Shown here: in pieces, positions 31,969 through 43,958 of the stretch
How the letters are laid out: each line of letters starts with the position of its first letter
How positions within the stretch are numbered: position 1 is the stretch's first letter
NCBI RefSeq assembly: GCF_041154505.1
Contig: NZ_AP028672.1
Span: forward strand, 3,388,501-3,452,500
Reading direction: 5' to 3'
Length of the DNA stretch: 64,000 nucleotides
DNA from: Acidovorax sp. A79
GTDB lineage: Bacteria; Pseudomonadota; Gammaproteobacteria; Burkholderiales; Burkholderiaceae_C
The notes under the pieces: model-generated
Databases searched by the model: none
What the model saw: the letters and a program-made list of their open reading frames with translations, nothing else
What the model was told of the DNA's origin: nothing
Translations under genes and position numbers: made by a program

Positions 31969-33102
31969 TTACCTGCTCGTGCGCGCCAGATAGCGCTTGC
32001 GCCAGAACACCAGCACCAGCGCCACGGCGATGAACGCCATCGAGCCCATCGCCCACCAGAAGCCGTTGGCCTTGTGGATCAGCGGAATGAACTCGAAATT
32101 CATGCCGAAGATGCCGGCGATGAGGTTCAGCGGCAGGAACACGGCGGTGAGCGCCGTGAGGGTGCGCATGATGTCGTTGGTGCGGTTGCTCTGCACGGAA
32201 AAGTGCATCTGCACGGCGGTCTCCGTGCTCTGCTCCAGCCGCCGCACGTGGTGCACCACGCGCTCGATGTGCTCCAGCACGTCGCGGCTGCGCACCTTGA
32301 GCAGGTCCAGCTCGCGCAGGCCGGCGGGGGTGTCGGGCAGGGCCCAGGTTTCGAGGGCGTCGATCCAGTCCTGCACGGCGGTGCGCTGGTCCTCGCAGAT
32401 TTCATCGAGCTTGTGCAGCGCCAGTCGCGCCTCGAGCAGCGAGCTCCAGTTCACGTAGCGGGCGCGGGGCTTGAGCAGTTCGGTCTGCCAGTGGTCCAGC
32501 TGGCGCGTGAGTTCGCGGCGCAGGTCCAGGTAGCCGTCCACCATGAGGTTGACCACGCGCAGCATCAGGTCGGCCGGGCTGGTGGGCCGGCGCGCCCCGG
32601 GCACGGGGCTGCTGCGGCCCTCGCTCGCGGGGGCGGGCGTGGCGGCCAGCAGGCGCGCGGCATACGCATCGCGCACGGCGCAGTCCGTGGGGTGCACCGT
32701 CAGCAGCAGCTGGTCGAACACCGCGAAGCCCACGGGGCTGGTGTCGATGCGGCGCAGCACCGGCGGGCCGGCCCGCCTGAGCGGGGAGGCGGCGTCGCCG
32801 GGCTGCCCCGCCTCGGCCTCCGGGCCGCCGCCCTGCGCGGTGGCCAGCCGGCGGAACACGAGCAGGTCGTACTGGGAGGTGTAGTCGTAGTGCGAGGGAA
32901 GCTGCGCGTTCAGCAGGTCGGAGACATGCAGGTCCACCAGCTGCAGCCCCACCAGGGCCTGCAGGCTCGCCTGGATCTCGGCCAGCCGCGCCTGGAAGGC
33001 CGGGCGCGCGCAGGCGATCCAGACAAAGCCCTGGGCAGGCATCTGCGTGGGCAGCTCGGCCAGCTCCTGCACGCTGCCGCTGTGGATGTGAAAAATGCGC
33101 AT
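31969..33102 (-). CDS. CorA-family magnesium/divalent metal transporter
   Basis: Inner-membrane channel of 377 residues. A long N-terminal cytoplasmic domain (to about residue 310) is followed by two C-terminal helices with the invariant GMN selectivity motif in LIAGIFGMNFEFIPL and the charged tail FWRKRYLA. A low-complexity insert of about 40 residues at 92-160 (GGGPEAEAGQPGDAASP and PASEGRSSPVPG) is not typical of CorA. Family members carry Mg2+, Co2+ or Zn2+ (ZntB branch). It lies 60 bases after hemB on the same strand, with repeat A copy 8 between. Confidence 0.92.
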   Translation of the reverse strand: MRIFHIHSGSVQELAELPTQMPAQGFVWIACARPAFQARLAEIQASLQALVGLQLVDLHVSDLLNAQLPSHYDYTSQYDLLVFRRLATAQGGGPEAEAGQPGDAASPLRRAGPPVLRRIDTSPVGFAVFDQLLLTVHPTDCAVRDAYAARLLAATPAPASEGRSSPVPGARRPTSPADLMLRVVNLMVDGYLDLRRELTRQLDHWQTELLKPRARYVNWSSLLEARLALHKLDEICEDQRTAVQDWIDALETWALPDTPAGLRELDLLKVRSRDVLEHIERVVHHVRRLEQSTETAVQMHFSVQSNRTNDIMRTLTALTAVFLPLNLIAGIFGMNFEFIPLIHKANGFWWAMGSMAFIAVALVLVFWRKRYLARTSR

Positions 33103-33116
33103 GCGACCCCGGGTGG

Positions 33117-34931
<1,815 letters not shown>

Positions 34932-35085
34932 AGTGGGCAGCTCCCTGCGGCGCCGCGCGCCTTCTCCCTGGTCCCTTCTACCGGCCCGCTGCGGTGGCCG
35001 GGCCCCGCGCGGCGCCCCTGCCCTGTACCGCGCCCGTGCTTGCGGGGCATGGGTGATGCATGGCGCCATGGATGGCTGAGACGGC

Positions 35086-36183
35086 ATGCACAAGACCTCC
35101 GCCTGGCCTCTGGCGCTGATCTACACGGCGCTGATCGTCTTCGCCAGCCTGTTCCCGTTCGACGGGTGGCGCGCGCAGGGCATCGATCCCCTGGTGTTCT
35201 TGCTGGCGCCGTTGCCGCCGCCGTACTGGACGGGCTTCGACATCGCCACCAATGTCGTGGGCTATGCGCCGCTGGGCTTTCTGCTGGTGCTGGCCATGCT
35301 GCGCTCGGGCTGGCGGCGCGGCGCGGTGCTGCTGTCCACGCTGGTGGGCGTGCTGCTGTCGCTGGCCATGGAGTTTCTGCAGATCTACCTGCCCCGGCGC
35401 GTGCCCTCCAACCTGGACCTGCTGCTCAACGCGGCGGGGGCGCTGGCGGGGGCGCTGAGTGCCGCGCTGCTGGAGCGCGCGGGCGCCATCGACCGCTGGA
35501 GCGACTTCAGGGGGCGCTGGTTTGTCGCCGATGCCAGCGGCGCCATCGTGCTGCTGGCGCTGTGGCCCCTGGCGCTGCTGTTCCCGGCGGCCGTGCCGTT
35601 CGGGCTGGGCCAGGTGCTCGAGCGGCTGGAGGCCGCGCTCATCGAGCTGCTGGCCGATACCCCGTTCCTGGAATGGCTTCCGCTGCGCGACGCCGCGTTC
35701 GACCCGCTCTCGCCCAGCGGCGAGCTCCTGTGCGTGACGCTGGGCCTGCTGACCCCCTGCCTGCTGGGCTACTGCGTGATCCGCTCCGTGGGCCGGCGCG
35801 CGCTGTTTGCCCTGGGGGTCGTGGCCGTGGGCGTCACGCTCACCGCGCTGTCGGCCGCCCTGAGCTGGGGGCCCGTGCATGCCTGGGAGTGGATGGGCCT
35901 GCCCACGCGCGTGGGCGTGTGGGGTGCGCTGGCGCTGGCGCTGCTGCTGCTGGCGCTGCCCCGGCGTGCCTGCGCGGCCGTGCTGCTGGTCGCGCTGGTC
36001 TGGCACCTTGCGCTGCTCAACCAGGCGCCCACCAGCGCCTACTTCGCGCAGACGCTGCAGATCTGGGAGCAGGGCCGGTTCATCCGTTTTTACGGCCTGG
36101 GCCAGTGGCTGGGCTGGCTGTGGCCCTATGCCACGCTGCTGTATGTGCTGTTGCGCGTGTCCCGGCGCGAGTCGCAAACCTAA
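35086..36183 (+). CDS. VanZ-family membrane protein with long C-terminal membrane region
   Basis: Integral membrane protein, 365 residues, about nine helices. Residues 8-125 form the VanZ-like domain (SLFPFDGWR, DIATNVVGYAPLGFLLVLAM, SLAMEFLQIYLPRRVPSNLDLLLNAAGALAG), where the acidic and asparagine residues are typical. In enterococci VanZ gives low-level teicoplanin resistance, but most bacterial VanZ-domain proteins have no known role. The remaining 220 residues hold a soluble segment (WFVADASG; DFRGRW) and five more helices not found in short VanZ proteins. The ferredoxin-like gene begins ten bases after the stop, its -10-like box overlapping this stop codon. Confidence 0.85.
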   Translation: MHKTSAWPLALIYTALIVFASLFPFDGWRAQGIDPLVFLLAPLPPPYWTGFDIATNVVGYAPLGFLLVLAMLRSGWRRGAVLLSTLVGVLLSLAMEFLQIYLPRRVPSNLDLLLNAAGALAGALSAALLERAGAIDRWSDFRGRWFVADASGAIVLLALWPLALLFPAAVPFGLGQVLERLEAALIELLADTPFLEWLPLRDAAFDPLSPSGELLCVTLGLLTPCLLGYCVIRSVGRRALFALGVVAVGVTLTALSAALSWGPVHAWEWMGLPTRVGVWGALALALLLLALPRRACAAVLLVALVWHLALLNQAPTSAYFAQTLQIWEQGRFIRFYGLGQWLGWLWPYATLLYVLLRVSRRESQT

Positions 36184-36186
36184 AAT
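36181..36186 (+). promoter_or_regulatory. Putative -10 box of a leaderless ferredoxin mRNA
   Basis: TAAAAT, whose first three bases are the VanZ stop codon, then six bases (GGGTGG) and the ATG at 36193. No -35 at the expected distance. Confidence 0.4.
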
Positions 36187-36192
36187 GGGTGG

Positions 36193-36552
36193 ATGAGCGA
36201 CACCAACCCCTCGCCGGCCGCAGCGCCCGGCTACTACCAGCGCCACATCTTTTTCTGCCTGAACGACCGGACCAACGGCGAAGACAGCTGCGCCCACCAC
36301 AACGCGCAGGCGGGCTTTGACCGCTGCAAGGCGCAGGTCAAGGCGGCCGGCCTGGCGGGCGCCGGCAAGGTGCGCGTGAACAAGGCGGGCTGCCTGGACC
36401 GCTGCGCGGCCGGCCCCGTCGCGGTGGTCTACCCCGAAGGCACCTGGTACACCTATGTCGACGATGCCGACATCGACGAGATCGTCGAGTCGCACCTCAA
36501 GAATGGCCAGATCGTGGAACGCCTGGTGCCACCGGCGGAACTCGGGCGCTGA
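36193..36552 (+). CDS. Thioredoxin-like [2Fe-2S] ferredoxin
   Basis: Small cytosolic iron-sulfur protein, 119 residues. Cys22, Cys33, Cys67 and Cys71 follow the C-x10-C-x33-C-x3-C pattern of thioredoxin-fold [2Fe-2S] ferredoxins, with FFCLNDRTNGEDSC and KAGCLDRC as the ligand segments; Cys45 is extra. The N-terminal YYQRHIFFC and the C-terminal GTWYTYVDDADIDEIVESHL are also typical of stand-alone members annotated as (2Fe-2S) ferredoxin domain proteins. Its electron partner is not evident. A -10-like TAAAAT six bases before the ATG suggests it can be transcribed on its own although it follows VanZ closely. Confidence 0.9.
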   Translation: MSDTNPSPAAAPGYYQRHIFFCLNDRTNGEDSCAHHNAQAGFDRCKAQVKAAGLAGAGKVRVNKAGCLDRCAAGPVAVVYPEGTWYTYVDDADIDEIVESHLKNGQIVERLVPPAELGR

Positions 36553-36571
36553 AAGCGCCTCCATCCTGGAC

Positions 36572-36638
36572 TTTGGAATGATTTCAGCCGCTGGCGCACG
36601 ACTGCCGTGCGCTAACAGCTATTGATTGAGTAGCAATT
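36572..36638 (-). repeat. Repeat A copy 9 (diverged)
   Basis: Minus strand: GAATTGCTACTCAATCAATA, AGCTGTTAGCGCACGG, loop, GTGCGCCAGCGGCTG. It ends at the GTG start codon of the next gene, so it forms that gene's entire leader. Confidence 0.65.
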
Positions 36639-36639
36639 C

Positions 36640-37293
36640 GTGAATGCCCAAACCGAACGCCTGAGCTTGTCCGGCGCCGCTGGCGCCATCGAGGCCGTGC
36701 GCGATGCCGCCGCGCCCGACGGCGGTGCGCCTCCCCGGGGCGTGGCCATCATCGCGCACCCCCATCCCCTCTTTGGCGGCACCATGGACAACAAGGTGGT
36801 GCAGACGCTGGCGCGCGCCTTCGTGCAGTGCGGCTGGACGGCGGTGCGCTTCAACTTCCGGGGCGTGGGCGGCAGCGAAGGCGTGCACGACGAAGGCCGG
36901 GGCGAACTGCAGGACCTGCTGGCCGTGGTGGAACAGGTGGCGCCCGCGGGCGACGCGGGGCCGCGCATCGCGCTGGCGGGTTTTTCGTTCGGCGCATTCG
37001 TCACCAGCCACGCGCTGGCCGCCCTCTGGCCGCAGGGCCGCGTGGACCACGCGGTGCTGGTGGGCACCGCAGCCAGCCGCTTCACCGTCGCCCCGGTGCC
37101 CCCCGACGCCCATCTGCAGACCCTGGTCGTGCATGGCGAGCAGGACGACACCGTGCCGCTTTCCGCCGTGATGGACTGGGCGCGGCCCCAGATACTGCCT
37201 GTCACAGTCATTCCCGCGGGCGGCCATTTCTTTCACGGACAATTGCCGCTTTTGAAAAATCTGGTGGTGCGCCACCTGCGGTCGGGGGGCTGA
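36640..37293 (+). CDS. Alpha/beta hydrolase (CocE/YdjP-like small hydrolase)
   Basis: Cytosolic alpha/beta-hydrolase of 217 residues. HPHPLFGGTMDNKVV near residue 40 carries the oxyanion-hole region and typical of this group, FNFRGVGGSEG follows, the nucleophile Ser116 is in GFSFGAF, and the acid/His pair is in VVHGEQDDTVPL and AGGHFFHGQL. Close relatives are uncharacterised. The start is a GTG with no Shine-Dalgarno, immediately after repeat A copy 9. It is followed by a D,D-carboxypeptidase gene 100 bases later, but a shared role is not evident. Confidence 0.88.
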   Translation: MNAQTERLSLSGAAGAIEAVRDAAAPDGGAPPRGVAIIAHPHPLFGGTMDNKVVQTLARAFVQCGWTAVRFNFRGVGGSEGVHDEGRGELQDLLAVVEQVAPAGDAGPRIALAGFSFGAFVTSHALAALWPQGRVDHAVLVGTAASRFTVAPVPPDAHLQTLVVHGEQDDTVPLSAVMDWARPQILPVTVIPAGGHFFHGQLPLLKNLVVRHLRSGG

Positions 37294-37393
37294 AACGCCC
37301 CGGCCGCGGCAGGCCACGCCGCCGCGCCTTCCTGTCCCGTCTTTCTTCTTCATTCCCTTTTTTCCTCGAGCCTTTCCAGCCCCCTATTGCCCC

Positions 37394-38563
37394 ATGAAAC
37401 GAATCCTGTCCGCGCTGCGATCCCTGGCCGTCCTTGCTGCGGTGGCCCCTGCCGCCTTCGGGGCCTTTGCCCAGGCGCCACAACCTCCCGAAATCGCCGC
37501 GCGCACATACCTGCTGGTGGATGTCACCGCCAACCAGGTGCTCGCGGCCAAGGACATCGATGCTCCCGTCGAGCAGGCCTCGCTCACCAAGCTCATGACC
37601 GGCTACCTGGTGTTTGATGCGTTGCGCGCCAAGAAGATATCCCTGGAGCAGAAGCTGCCCGTGAGCGTGCGCGCCTGGAAGATGCCCGGCTCGCGCATGT
37701 TCATCGACCCCAAGATGCAGGTGCCGGTGGAAGACCTCATCAAGGGCATGATCGTGCAGTCGGGCAACGACGCCACCATGGCGCTGGCCGAAGGCGTGGG
37801 CGGCACGGCCGAGAACTTCGTCAAGCTCATGAACGACCAGGCCCAGGCACTGGGCATGAAGGGCACGAGCTACAAGAACCCCGAAGGCCTCACCGAACCC
37901 GGCCACACCACCACCGCGCGCGACCTTTCCGTGCTGGCCATGCGCCTGATGAAGGACTTCCCGGAGTACATGCACTACTACTCCACCAAGCAGTACAGCT
38001 ACCCCGGCACCCCCGCGTCGAACGGCAGCAACCGCAATTCGCTGCTGTTCCGCGACCCGACGGTGGACGGGCTCAAGACCGGCCATACCGCTGCCGCGGG
38101 CTACTGCCTGGTGGCCACGTCCAAGCGTGAATTCCCCGGCGTGGGCCAGCGCCGCCTGCTGTCCATCGTGCTCGGGGCCGCCAGCGAAAATGCGCGTGCG
38201 AATGAAAGCCAGAAGCTGTTGAACTGGGGCTATACCGCGTTCGAGGCCGTCAAGCTGTTCGAGGCCGGCAAGCCCGTGGCCACGCCCGCCGTCTGGAAGG
38301 GCACGGAAAACACCCTCAAGATCGGCCGCGAGGAAGCCATCGTCGTGGCGGTGCCCTCGGGCAGCGCAGGCAAGATCACCACGCAGATCGCACGGCCCGA
38401 CCCGCTGGTGGCACCGTTCACCAAGGGCCAGTCCGTCGGCCACCTCAAGGTGATGCTGGGCGAGCAGGCCCTGGCCGAGGTGCCCCTCATCGCGCTCGAA
38501 GGCGTGGAGCAGGCGGGGATCCTGGGCCGGGCCTGGGATGCGATCCGGCTGTGGATCAAGTAG
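37394..38563 (+). CDS. dacA: D-alanyl-D-alanine carboxypeptidase (PBP5/6-like)
   Basis: Periplasmic, membrane-attached enzyme that trims the fifth D-Ala from peptidoglycan stem peptides. 389 residues: signal peptide cleaved after FAQA (residue 28), then Ser63-x-x-Lys66 (SLTK), Ser123-Gly-Asn (SGN), and Lys228-Thr-Gly (KTG). The peptidase_S11 domain is followed by the all-beta PBP5_C domain (from about residue 290) and an amphipathic C-terminal helix (ILGRAWDAIRLWIK) that anchors class C PBPs to the inner membrane. The paralogue (dacA, dacC or dacD type) cannot be decided from one sequence. Confidence 0.93.
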   Translation: MKRILSALRSLAVLAAVAPAAFGAFAQAPQPPEIAARTYLLVDVTANQVLAAKDIDAPVEQASLTKLMTGYLVFDALRAKKISLEQKLPVSVRAWKMPGSRMFIDPKMQVPVEDLIKGMIVQSGNDATMALAEGVGGTAENFVKLMNDQAQALGMKGTSYKNPEGLTEPGHTTTARDLSVLAMRLMKDFPEYMHYYSTKQYSYPGTPASNGSNRNSLLFRDPTVDGLKTGHTAAAGYCLVATSKREFPGVGQRRLLSIVLGAASENARANESQKLLNWGYTAFEAVKLFEAGKPVATPAVWKGTENTLKIGREEAIVVAVPSGSAGKITTQIARPDPLVAPFTKGQSVGHLKVMLGEQALAEVPLIALEGVEQAGILGRAWDAIRLWIK

Positions 38564-38571
38564 CAGGACCA

Positions 38572-38715
38572 TCCCCCTGAGGCGCTGCCGCGCCTTCACC
38601 CCTTCTCCCGAATGGCTGCGCCATTCGGGAAGGGGCGCGCAGCCAGTGCAGCGGGGCGGCCCTTGCACGGCTGCTCTGGCATGGGCCGCACGCTTTCAAG
38701 AGCGGCGGGCAATGT
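38572..38715 (+). repeat. Repeat B copy 7 (long form)
   Basis: It begins eight bases after the dacA-like stop: CCCCCTGAGGCGCTGCCGCG, CTTCTCCCGAATGGCTGCGC, a matching CCATTCGGGAAGGGG arm, then GCGCGCAGCCAGTGCAGCGG and a GGGCCGC tail. It contains three nested hairpins and would be the 3' end of the dacA mRNA. Confidence 0.8.
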
Positions 38716-38757
38716 TGGCGTAGCGGGATGGGTTTTAAGGGGAACGCCCCACGGCAC

Positions 38758-38786
38758 TTGCCCGTTGGGGTCCATGCTGCTACATT
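38758..38786 (+). promoter_or_regulatory. Promoter of the str operon (rpsL)
   Basis: TTGCCC at 38758-38763, 17-base spacer, TACATT at 38781-38786; transcription would start near 38793, about 60 bases before rpsL. A TTCGGAATTTCCGAA palindrome lies just after the start. Confidence 0.75.
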
Positions 38787-38851
38787 AGAAGGCTTTTCGG
38801 AATTTCCGAAGGGTTTCACGTTTTCGTTTTTTACGTTTAGGGACGTATTTC

Positions 38852-39229
38852 ATGCCAACCATCAATCAACTAGTCCGTCAGGGGCGCGAGGTCGAAAAGA
38901 TCAAGTCCAAGAGCCCTGCGATGGAGAACTCCCCCCAGCGCCGCGGCGTGTGCACCCGTGTGTACACCACGACGCCAAAGAAGCCTAACTCCGCTCTGCG
39001 GAAGGTCGCCAAGGTTCGCCTGACCAACGGTTTCGAAGTGATTTCCTACATCGGCGGTGAAGGCCACAACCTGCAGGAACACAGCGTGGTACTGGTTCGC
39101 GGCGGTCGTGTCAAGGACTTGCCCGGTGTGCGTTACCACATCGTGCGCGGTTCGCTCGACTTGCAAGGCGTGAAAGACCGCAAGCAATCGCGCTCCAAGT
39201 ACGGTGCCAAGAAGCCCAAGGCCAAGTAA
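38852..39229 (+). CDS. rpsL: 30S ribosomal protein S12
   Basis: Decoding-centre protein of the small subunit, 125 residues. The conserved segments [13 protein letters not shown], the streptomycin-region motif [19 protein letters not shown] (with the critical lysine) and the second loop [22 protein letters not shown] are all intact, with the wild-type Lys of TPKKPNS and the Lys of [15 protein letters not shown] lies upstream of the ATG. First gene of the str operon, expressed from a good promoter. Codon use is visibly biased to a few codons compared with neighbouring genes, as expected for highly expressed genes. Confidence 0.99.
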   Translation: MPTINQLVRQGREVEKIKSKSPAMENSPQRRGVCTRVYTTTPKKPNSALRKVAKVRLTNGFEVISYIGGEGHNLQEHSVVLVRGGRVKDLPGVRYHIVRGSLDLQGVKDRKQSRSKYGAKKPKAK

Positions 39230-39400
39230 GCCCTGCGCTTTTGCACAACAGAATTTTCGGTGCTGTCTCCCGCGTGGCGCGGTGATGCAGCGTAGTGACC
39301 CCAAACGCAGGTGTTCTGCGCGGGTCGAGTAAGTGGGAGTCCTGATTGGCTCTCGCGGTGTCTGAAAAGATGCCAACTGAAGCAAAGATAGAGGTGAAAA

Positions 39401-39874
39401 ATGCCACGTCGTCGCGAAGTCCCCAAACGTGAAATCCTGCCGGATCCCAAGTTCGGCAATGTAGAGCTGTCCAAATTCATGAACGTGATCATGGAAGGCG
39501 GCAAGAAGGCAGTTGCAGAGCGCATCATTTACGGCGCCCTGGAACTGATCGAGAAGAAGCACCCTGACAAGGACCCTCTGGAAGCGTTCACCGTTGCCAT
39601 CAACAACGTGAAGCCCATGGTCGAAGTGAAGTCCCGCCGCGTGGGCGGTGCCAACTACCAGGTGCCCGTCGAAGTGCGCCCTGTCCGTCGCCTGGCCCTG
39701 TCCATGCGCTGGATCAAGGAAGCCGCCCGCAAGCGCGGCGAGAAGTCGATGGCCCAGCGTCTGGCCAACGAGCTGCTCGAAGCCACCGAAGGCCGTGGCG
39801 GCGCCATGAAGAAGCGTGACGAAGTGCACCGCATGGCCGAAGCCAACAAGGCATTCAGCCACTTCCGCTTCTAA
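39401..39874 (+). CDS. rpsG: 30S ribosomal protein S7
   Basis: Primary binder of the 16S rRNA 3' domain, 157 residues. It starts [19 protein letters not shown] and holds the conserved [17 protein letters not shown] and [24 protein letters not shown] segments. The family is typically 155-157 residues, so it is complete. GAGGTG is placed seven bases before the ATG. The 171-base rpsL-rpsG spacer is longer than in most genomes and may carry the S7 autoregulatory site known from E. coli, although I could not identify its structure. Confidence 0.99.
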   Translation: MPRRREVPKREILPDPKFGNVELSKFMNVIMEGGKKAVAERIIYGALELIEKKHPDKDPLEAFTVAINNVKPMVEVKSRRVGGANYQVPVEVRPVRRLALSMRWIKEAARKRGEKSMAQRLANELLEATEGRGGAMKKRDEVHRMAEANKAFSHFRF

Positions 39875-39892
39875 ATCGACGAACTGCCCTCG

Positions 39893-39940
39893 TCGCCAAG
39901 CGCAAGGCTGCCGGCATTCTTGCCTGCAGCCTTGTGGCGA
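39893..39940 (+). promoter_or_regulatory. Stem-loop in the rpsG-fusA spacer
   Basis: TCGCCA and AAGGCTGC pair with GCAGCCTT and TGGCGA around a 14-base loop, with a five-base bulge on the left. There is no T-run, so it is more likely an mRNA-processing or translational-control structure than a terminator. Confidence 0.4.
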
Positions 39941-40025
39941 TTGAGGCGGTCACAAAATTGACGGGTCGCAGCGCCACAATGCTGGGCCCTTCCCCTGAAT
40001 AACACGACCCATCCAAGGATCCACC

Positions 40026-42128
40026 ATGGCTCGCAAGACTCCCATCGAGCGCTACCGCAATATCGGTATCTCGGCCCACATTGACGCTGGCAAGACCACG
40101 ACCACCGAACGTATCCTGTTCTACACGGGCGTGAGCCACAAGATTGGTGAAGTGCACGACGGCGCTGCCACCATGGACTGGATGGAGCAGGAACAAGAGC
40201 GCGGCATCACGATCACCTCGGCTGCCACGACCTGCTTCTGGAAGGGCATGGACAACTCCTACGAAGAGCACCGCTTCAACATCATCGACACCCCCGGTCA
40301 CGTGGACTTCACGATCGAAGTGGAACGTTCGATGCGCGTGCTCGACGGCGCCTGCATGGTGTACTGCGCCGTGGGTGGCGTGCAGCCCCAGTCGGAAACC
40401 GTCTGGCGCCAGGCCAACAAGTACAAGGTGCCCCGTCTGGCCTTCGTGAACAAGATGGACCGTACCGGTGCCAACTTCTTCAAGGTCTACGAGCAGATGA
40501 AGCTGCGCCTGAAGGCAAACCCCGTGCCCGTGGTGATCCCGATCGGCGCCGAAGACAAGTTCACCGGCGTGGTCGACCTGCTCAAGATGAAGGCCATCCT
40601 GTGGGATGAAGCCTCGCAGGGCATGAAGTTCACCTACGAAGAAATTCCAGCCGACCTGGTCGCATCCGCCAAGGAATGGCGCGAGAAGATGGTGGAAGCC
40701 GCTGCCGAAGCCTCCGAAGAGCTGATGAACAAGTACCTGGAAGAGGGCGACCTCTCCGAAGCCGAGATCAAGTTCGGCCTGCGTACGCGTACCATCGCCA
40801 CGGAAATCCACCCGATGCTGTGCGGTACCGCTTTCAAGAACAAGGGTGTGCAGCGCATGCTGGACGCCGTGATCGACTACCTGCCAGCACCGACGGACAT
40901 TCCTGACGTGACCGGCACGGACGAAGACGAAAAGCCTGTCACCCGCAAGGCGGATGACAACGAGAAGTTCTCGGCCCTGGCATTCAAGCTGATGACCGAC
41001 CCGTTCGTGGGCCAGCTGACCTTCGTGCGCGTGTACTCCGGCGTTCTGAGCAAGGGCGACACCGTCTACAACCCCATCAAGGGCAAGAAGGAACGTATCG
41101 GCCGTATCGTGCAGATGCACGCCAACGAGCGTCAGGAAGTCGAAGAAATCCGCGCCGGCGACATCGCTGCCTGCGTGGGCCTGAAGGACGTGACGACCGG
41201 TGAAACGCTGAGCGACATCGACTCCCAGATCATTCTGGAGCGCATGGTGTTCCCTGAGCCCGTGATCACGCAGGCCGTGGAACCCAAGACCAAGGCCGAC
41301 CAGGAAAAGATGGGCATCGCGCTGCAGCGCCTGGCTGCGGAAGATCCATCCTTCCGCGTGAAGACCGACGAAGAATCGGGCCAGACGCTGATCGCCGGCA
41401 TGGGCGAGCTGCACCTGGAAATCATCGTGGACCGCATGAAGCGTGAATTCGGCGTGGAAGCCAACGTGGGCAAGCCCCAGGTGGCCTACCGCGAAACCAT
41501 CCGCAAGACGGTGGAAGAAGCCGAAGGCAAGTTCGTGCGCCAGTCCGGCGGCAAGGGCCAGTACGGTCACGTCGTGCTCAAGATCGAACCCAACGAAGCC
41601 GGCAAGGGCATCGAGTTCGTCGACGCGATCAAGGGTGGTGTGGTTCCTCGCGAATTCATCCCGGCCGTGGAAAAGGGTATCAACGAAGCCGTCACGCAAG
41701 GCGTGCTGGCCGGCTACCCCGTGGTGGACGTCAAGGTCACGCTGCACTTCGGTTCGTACCACGATGTGGACTCGAACGAACTGGCGTTCAAGATGGCTGC
41801 CATCTTCGGTTTCAAGGAAGGCTGCCGCAAGGCCAACCCCGTCATCCTGGAACCCATGATGGCCGTGGAAGTGGAAACGCCTGAAGACTACGCCGGCACG
41901 GTGATGGGCGATCTGTCCTCCCGCCGTGGCATGGTCCAGGGCATGGACGACATCCCGGGCGGTGGCAAGGCCATCCGCGCCGAAGTGCCGCTGTCGGAAA
42001 TGTTCGGCTACTCGACCTCGCTGCGTTCCGCGACGCAAGGCCGCGCCACGTACTCGATGGAATTCAAGCACTACAGCGAAGCGCCTCGCAACGTGTCCGA
42101 AGCCATCATGGCTGCACGCGCCAAGTAA
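40026..42128 (+). CDS. fusA: Elongation factor G
   Basis: Ribosomal translocase, 700 residues, full length. G-domain motifs: [19 protein letters not shown] (G1), [10 protein letters not shown] (G2), DTPGHVDFT (G3), [10 protein letters not shown] (G4), then domains II-V with the characteristic [11 protein letters not shown], the domain IV segment [12 protein letters not shown], and RGMVQGMDD at the domain V loop. The bacterial fusA1 type is clear. The ATG follows a weak GGATCC-type site. It is the third gene of the str operon, and a terminator-like hairpin after it separates it from tuf. Confidence 0.99.
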   Translation: MARKTPIERYRNIGISAHIDAGKTTTTERILFYTGVSHKIGEVHDGAATMDWMEQEQERGITITSAATTCFWKGMDNSYEEHRFNIIDTPGHVDFTIEVERSMRVLDGACMVYCAVGGVQPQSETVWRQANKYKVPRLAFVNKMDRTGANFFKVYEQMKLRLKANPVPVVIPIGAEDKFTGVVDLLKMKAILWDEASQGMKFTYEEIPADLVASAKEWREKMVEAAAEASEELMNKYLEEGDLSEAEIKFGLRTRTIATEIHPMLCGTAFKNKGVQRMLDAVIDYLPAPTDIPDVTGTDEDEKPVTRKADDNEKFSALAFKLMTDPFVGQLTFVRVYSGVLSKGDTVYNPIKGKKERIGRIVQMHANERQEVEEIRAGDIAACVGLKDVTTGETLSDIDSQIILERMVFPEPVITQAVEPKTKADQEKMGIALQRLAAEDPSFRVKTDEESGQTLIAGMGELHLEIIVDRMKREFGVEANVGKPQVAYRETIRKTVEEAEGKFVRQSGGKGQYGHVVLKIEPNEAGKGIEFVDAIKGGVVPREFIPAVEKGINEAVTQGVLAGYPVVDVKVTLHFGSYHDVDSNELAFKMAAIFGFKEGCRKANPVILEPMMAVEVETPEDYAGTVMGDLSSRRGMVQGMDDIPGGGKAIRAEVPLSEMFGYSTSLRSATQGRATYSMEFKHYSEAPRNVSEAIMAARAK

Positions 42129-42140
42129 GCGCGTCGAGTG

Positions 42141-42176
42141 AAAGGTCTGCCCTGGGCAGCCTTTCCTCTTTTTTTG
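42141..42176 (+). terminator. Terminator-like hairpin after fusA
   Basis: AAAGG, one unpaired T, CTGCCC, then GGGCAG and CCTTT, followed by CCTCTTTTTTTG. It lies 12 bases after the fusA stop. If efficient, tuf needs its own promoter. Confidence 0.7.
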
Positions 42177-42179
42177 AGT

Positions 42180-42240
42180 CAAATTGGCTGCTGGCGCTTG
42201 TCTATAAAGCGCTAGCAGCTATTAAAACAGTAGCAAAATT
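42180..42240 (-). repeat. Repeat A copy 10
   Basis: Minus strand: AATTTTGCTACTGTTTTAAT, AGCTGCTAGCGCTTTATAGA, CAAGCGCCAGCAGCC. This is one of the best copies, with almost complete palindromy across the whole element. It lies between the fusA terminator and the tuf leader. Confidence 0.85.
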
Positions 42241-42347
42241 CTTGCAATCTGCGACCCGGTGCCGTCCTGTTGCCCTGTGCGGGACGAACCAGCAATCGGG
42301 TGCAGACGTTAAACCCCAACACAGGCATTGCTCTTTGGAGATTCAAA

Positions 42348-43538
<1,191 letters not shown>

Positions 43539-43564
43539 TTCATAAGCAGAACAAGGAACTTGCC

Positions 43565-43876
43565 ATGTCCAAGCAAAAAATCCGCATCCGCCTGAAGGCG
43601 TTTGACTACAAGCTGATCGACCAGTCCGCTGCCGAGATCGTTGACACCGCCAAGCGCACCGGCGCCATCGTCAAGGGCCCCGTGCCCCTGCCGACGCGCA
43701 TGAAGCGTTTCGACATCCTGCGCTCGCCGCACGTCAACAAGACCAGCCGCGACCAGCTCGAAATCCGCACGCACCAGCGCCTGATGGACATCGTGGACCC
43801 TACGGACAAGACCGTGGACGCCCTGATGAAGCTCGACCTGCCCGCGGGCGTGGACGTCGAAATCAAGCTGCAGTAA
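43565..43876 (+). CDS. rpsJ: 30S ribosomal protein S10
   Basis: Small-subunit protein and transcription antitermination factor NusE, 103 residues. It starts [20 protein letters not shown] and has the conserved [22 protein letters not shown] loop and the [25 protein letters not shown] end. It follows tuf by 26 bases with AAGGAAC as ribosome site, so it is co-transcribed with tuf. Unlike E. coli, where it leads the S10 operon, here a hairpin and a new promoter separate it from rplC. Confidence 0.99.
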   Translation: MSKQKIRIRLKAFDYKLIDQSAAEIVDTAKRTGAIVKGPVPLPTRMKRFDILRSPHVNKTSRDQLEIRTHQRLMDIVDPTDKTVDALMKLDLPAGVDVEIKLQ

Positions 43877-43882
43877 TGGCTT

Positions 43883-43910
43883 TTGCGGGGTGGGTTCGCC
43901 CACCCCGCAA
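43883..43910 (+). other. Stable UUCG-tetraloop hairpin after rpsJ
   Basis: A perfect 12-bp stem (TTGCGGGGTGGG / CCCACCCCGCAA) closed by a TTCG tetraloop, seven bases after the rpsJ stop. There is no T-run after it, so it more likely stabilises the tuf-rpsJ mRNA 3' end or marks a processing point than acts as a classical terminator. Confidence 0.7.
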
Positions 43911-43920
43911 GGTCCGAAAT

Positions 43921-43953
43921 AACGCGAACTTGCTTGCGAAAGCAGTTCGCGTT
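43921..43953. promoter_or_regulatory. Inverted repeat overlapping the rplC promoter
   Basis: AACGCGAACT and AGTTCGCGTT form perfect 10-base arms around a 13-base centre that itself contains GCTT/AAGC. The repeat covers the -35 box and reaches the first base of the -10 box, so it could be an operator, or a hairpin terminating incoming transcription. Confidence 0.55.
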
Positions 43954-43958
43954 ATACT
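43930..43958 (+). promoter_or_regulatory. Promoter of the rplC-rpsQ ribosomal operon
   Basis: TTGCTT at 43930-43935, 17-base spacer, TATACT at 43953-43958. Transcription would start near 43965, giving a leader of about 137 bases before rplC, the place where E. coli L4 acts on its own operon. Confidence 0.8.

Noticed and set aside
43883..43910. Intrinsic terminator after rpsJ
   Set aside because: The stem is excellent but no T-run follows; listed as a hairpin of uncertain role.
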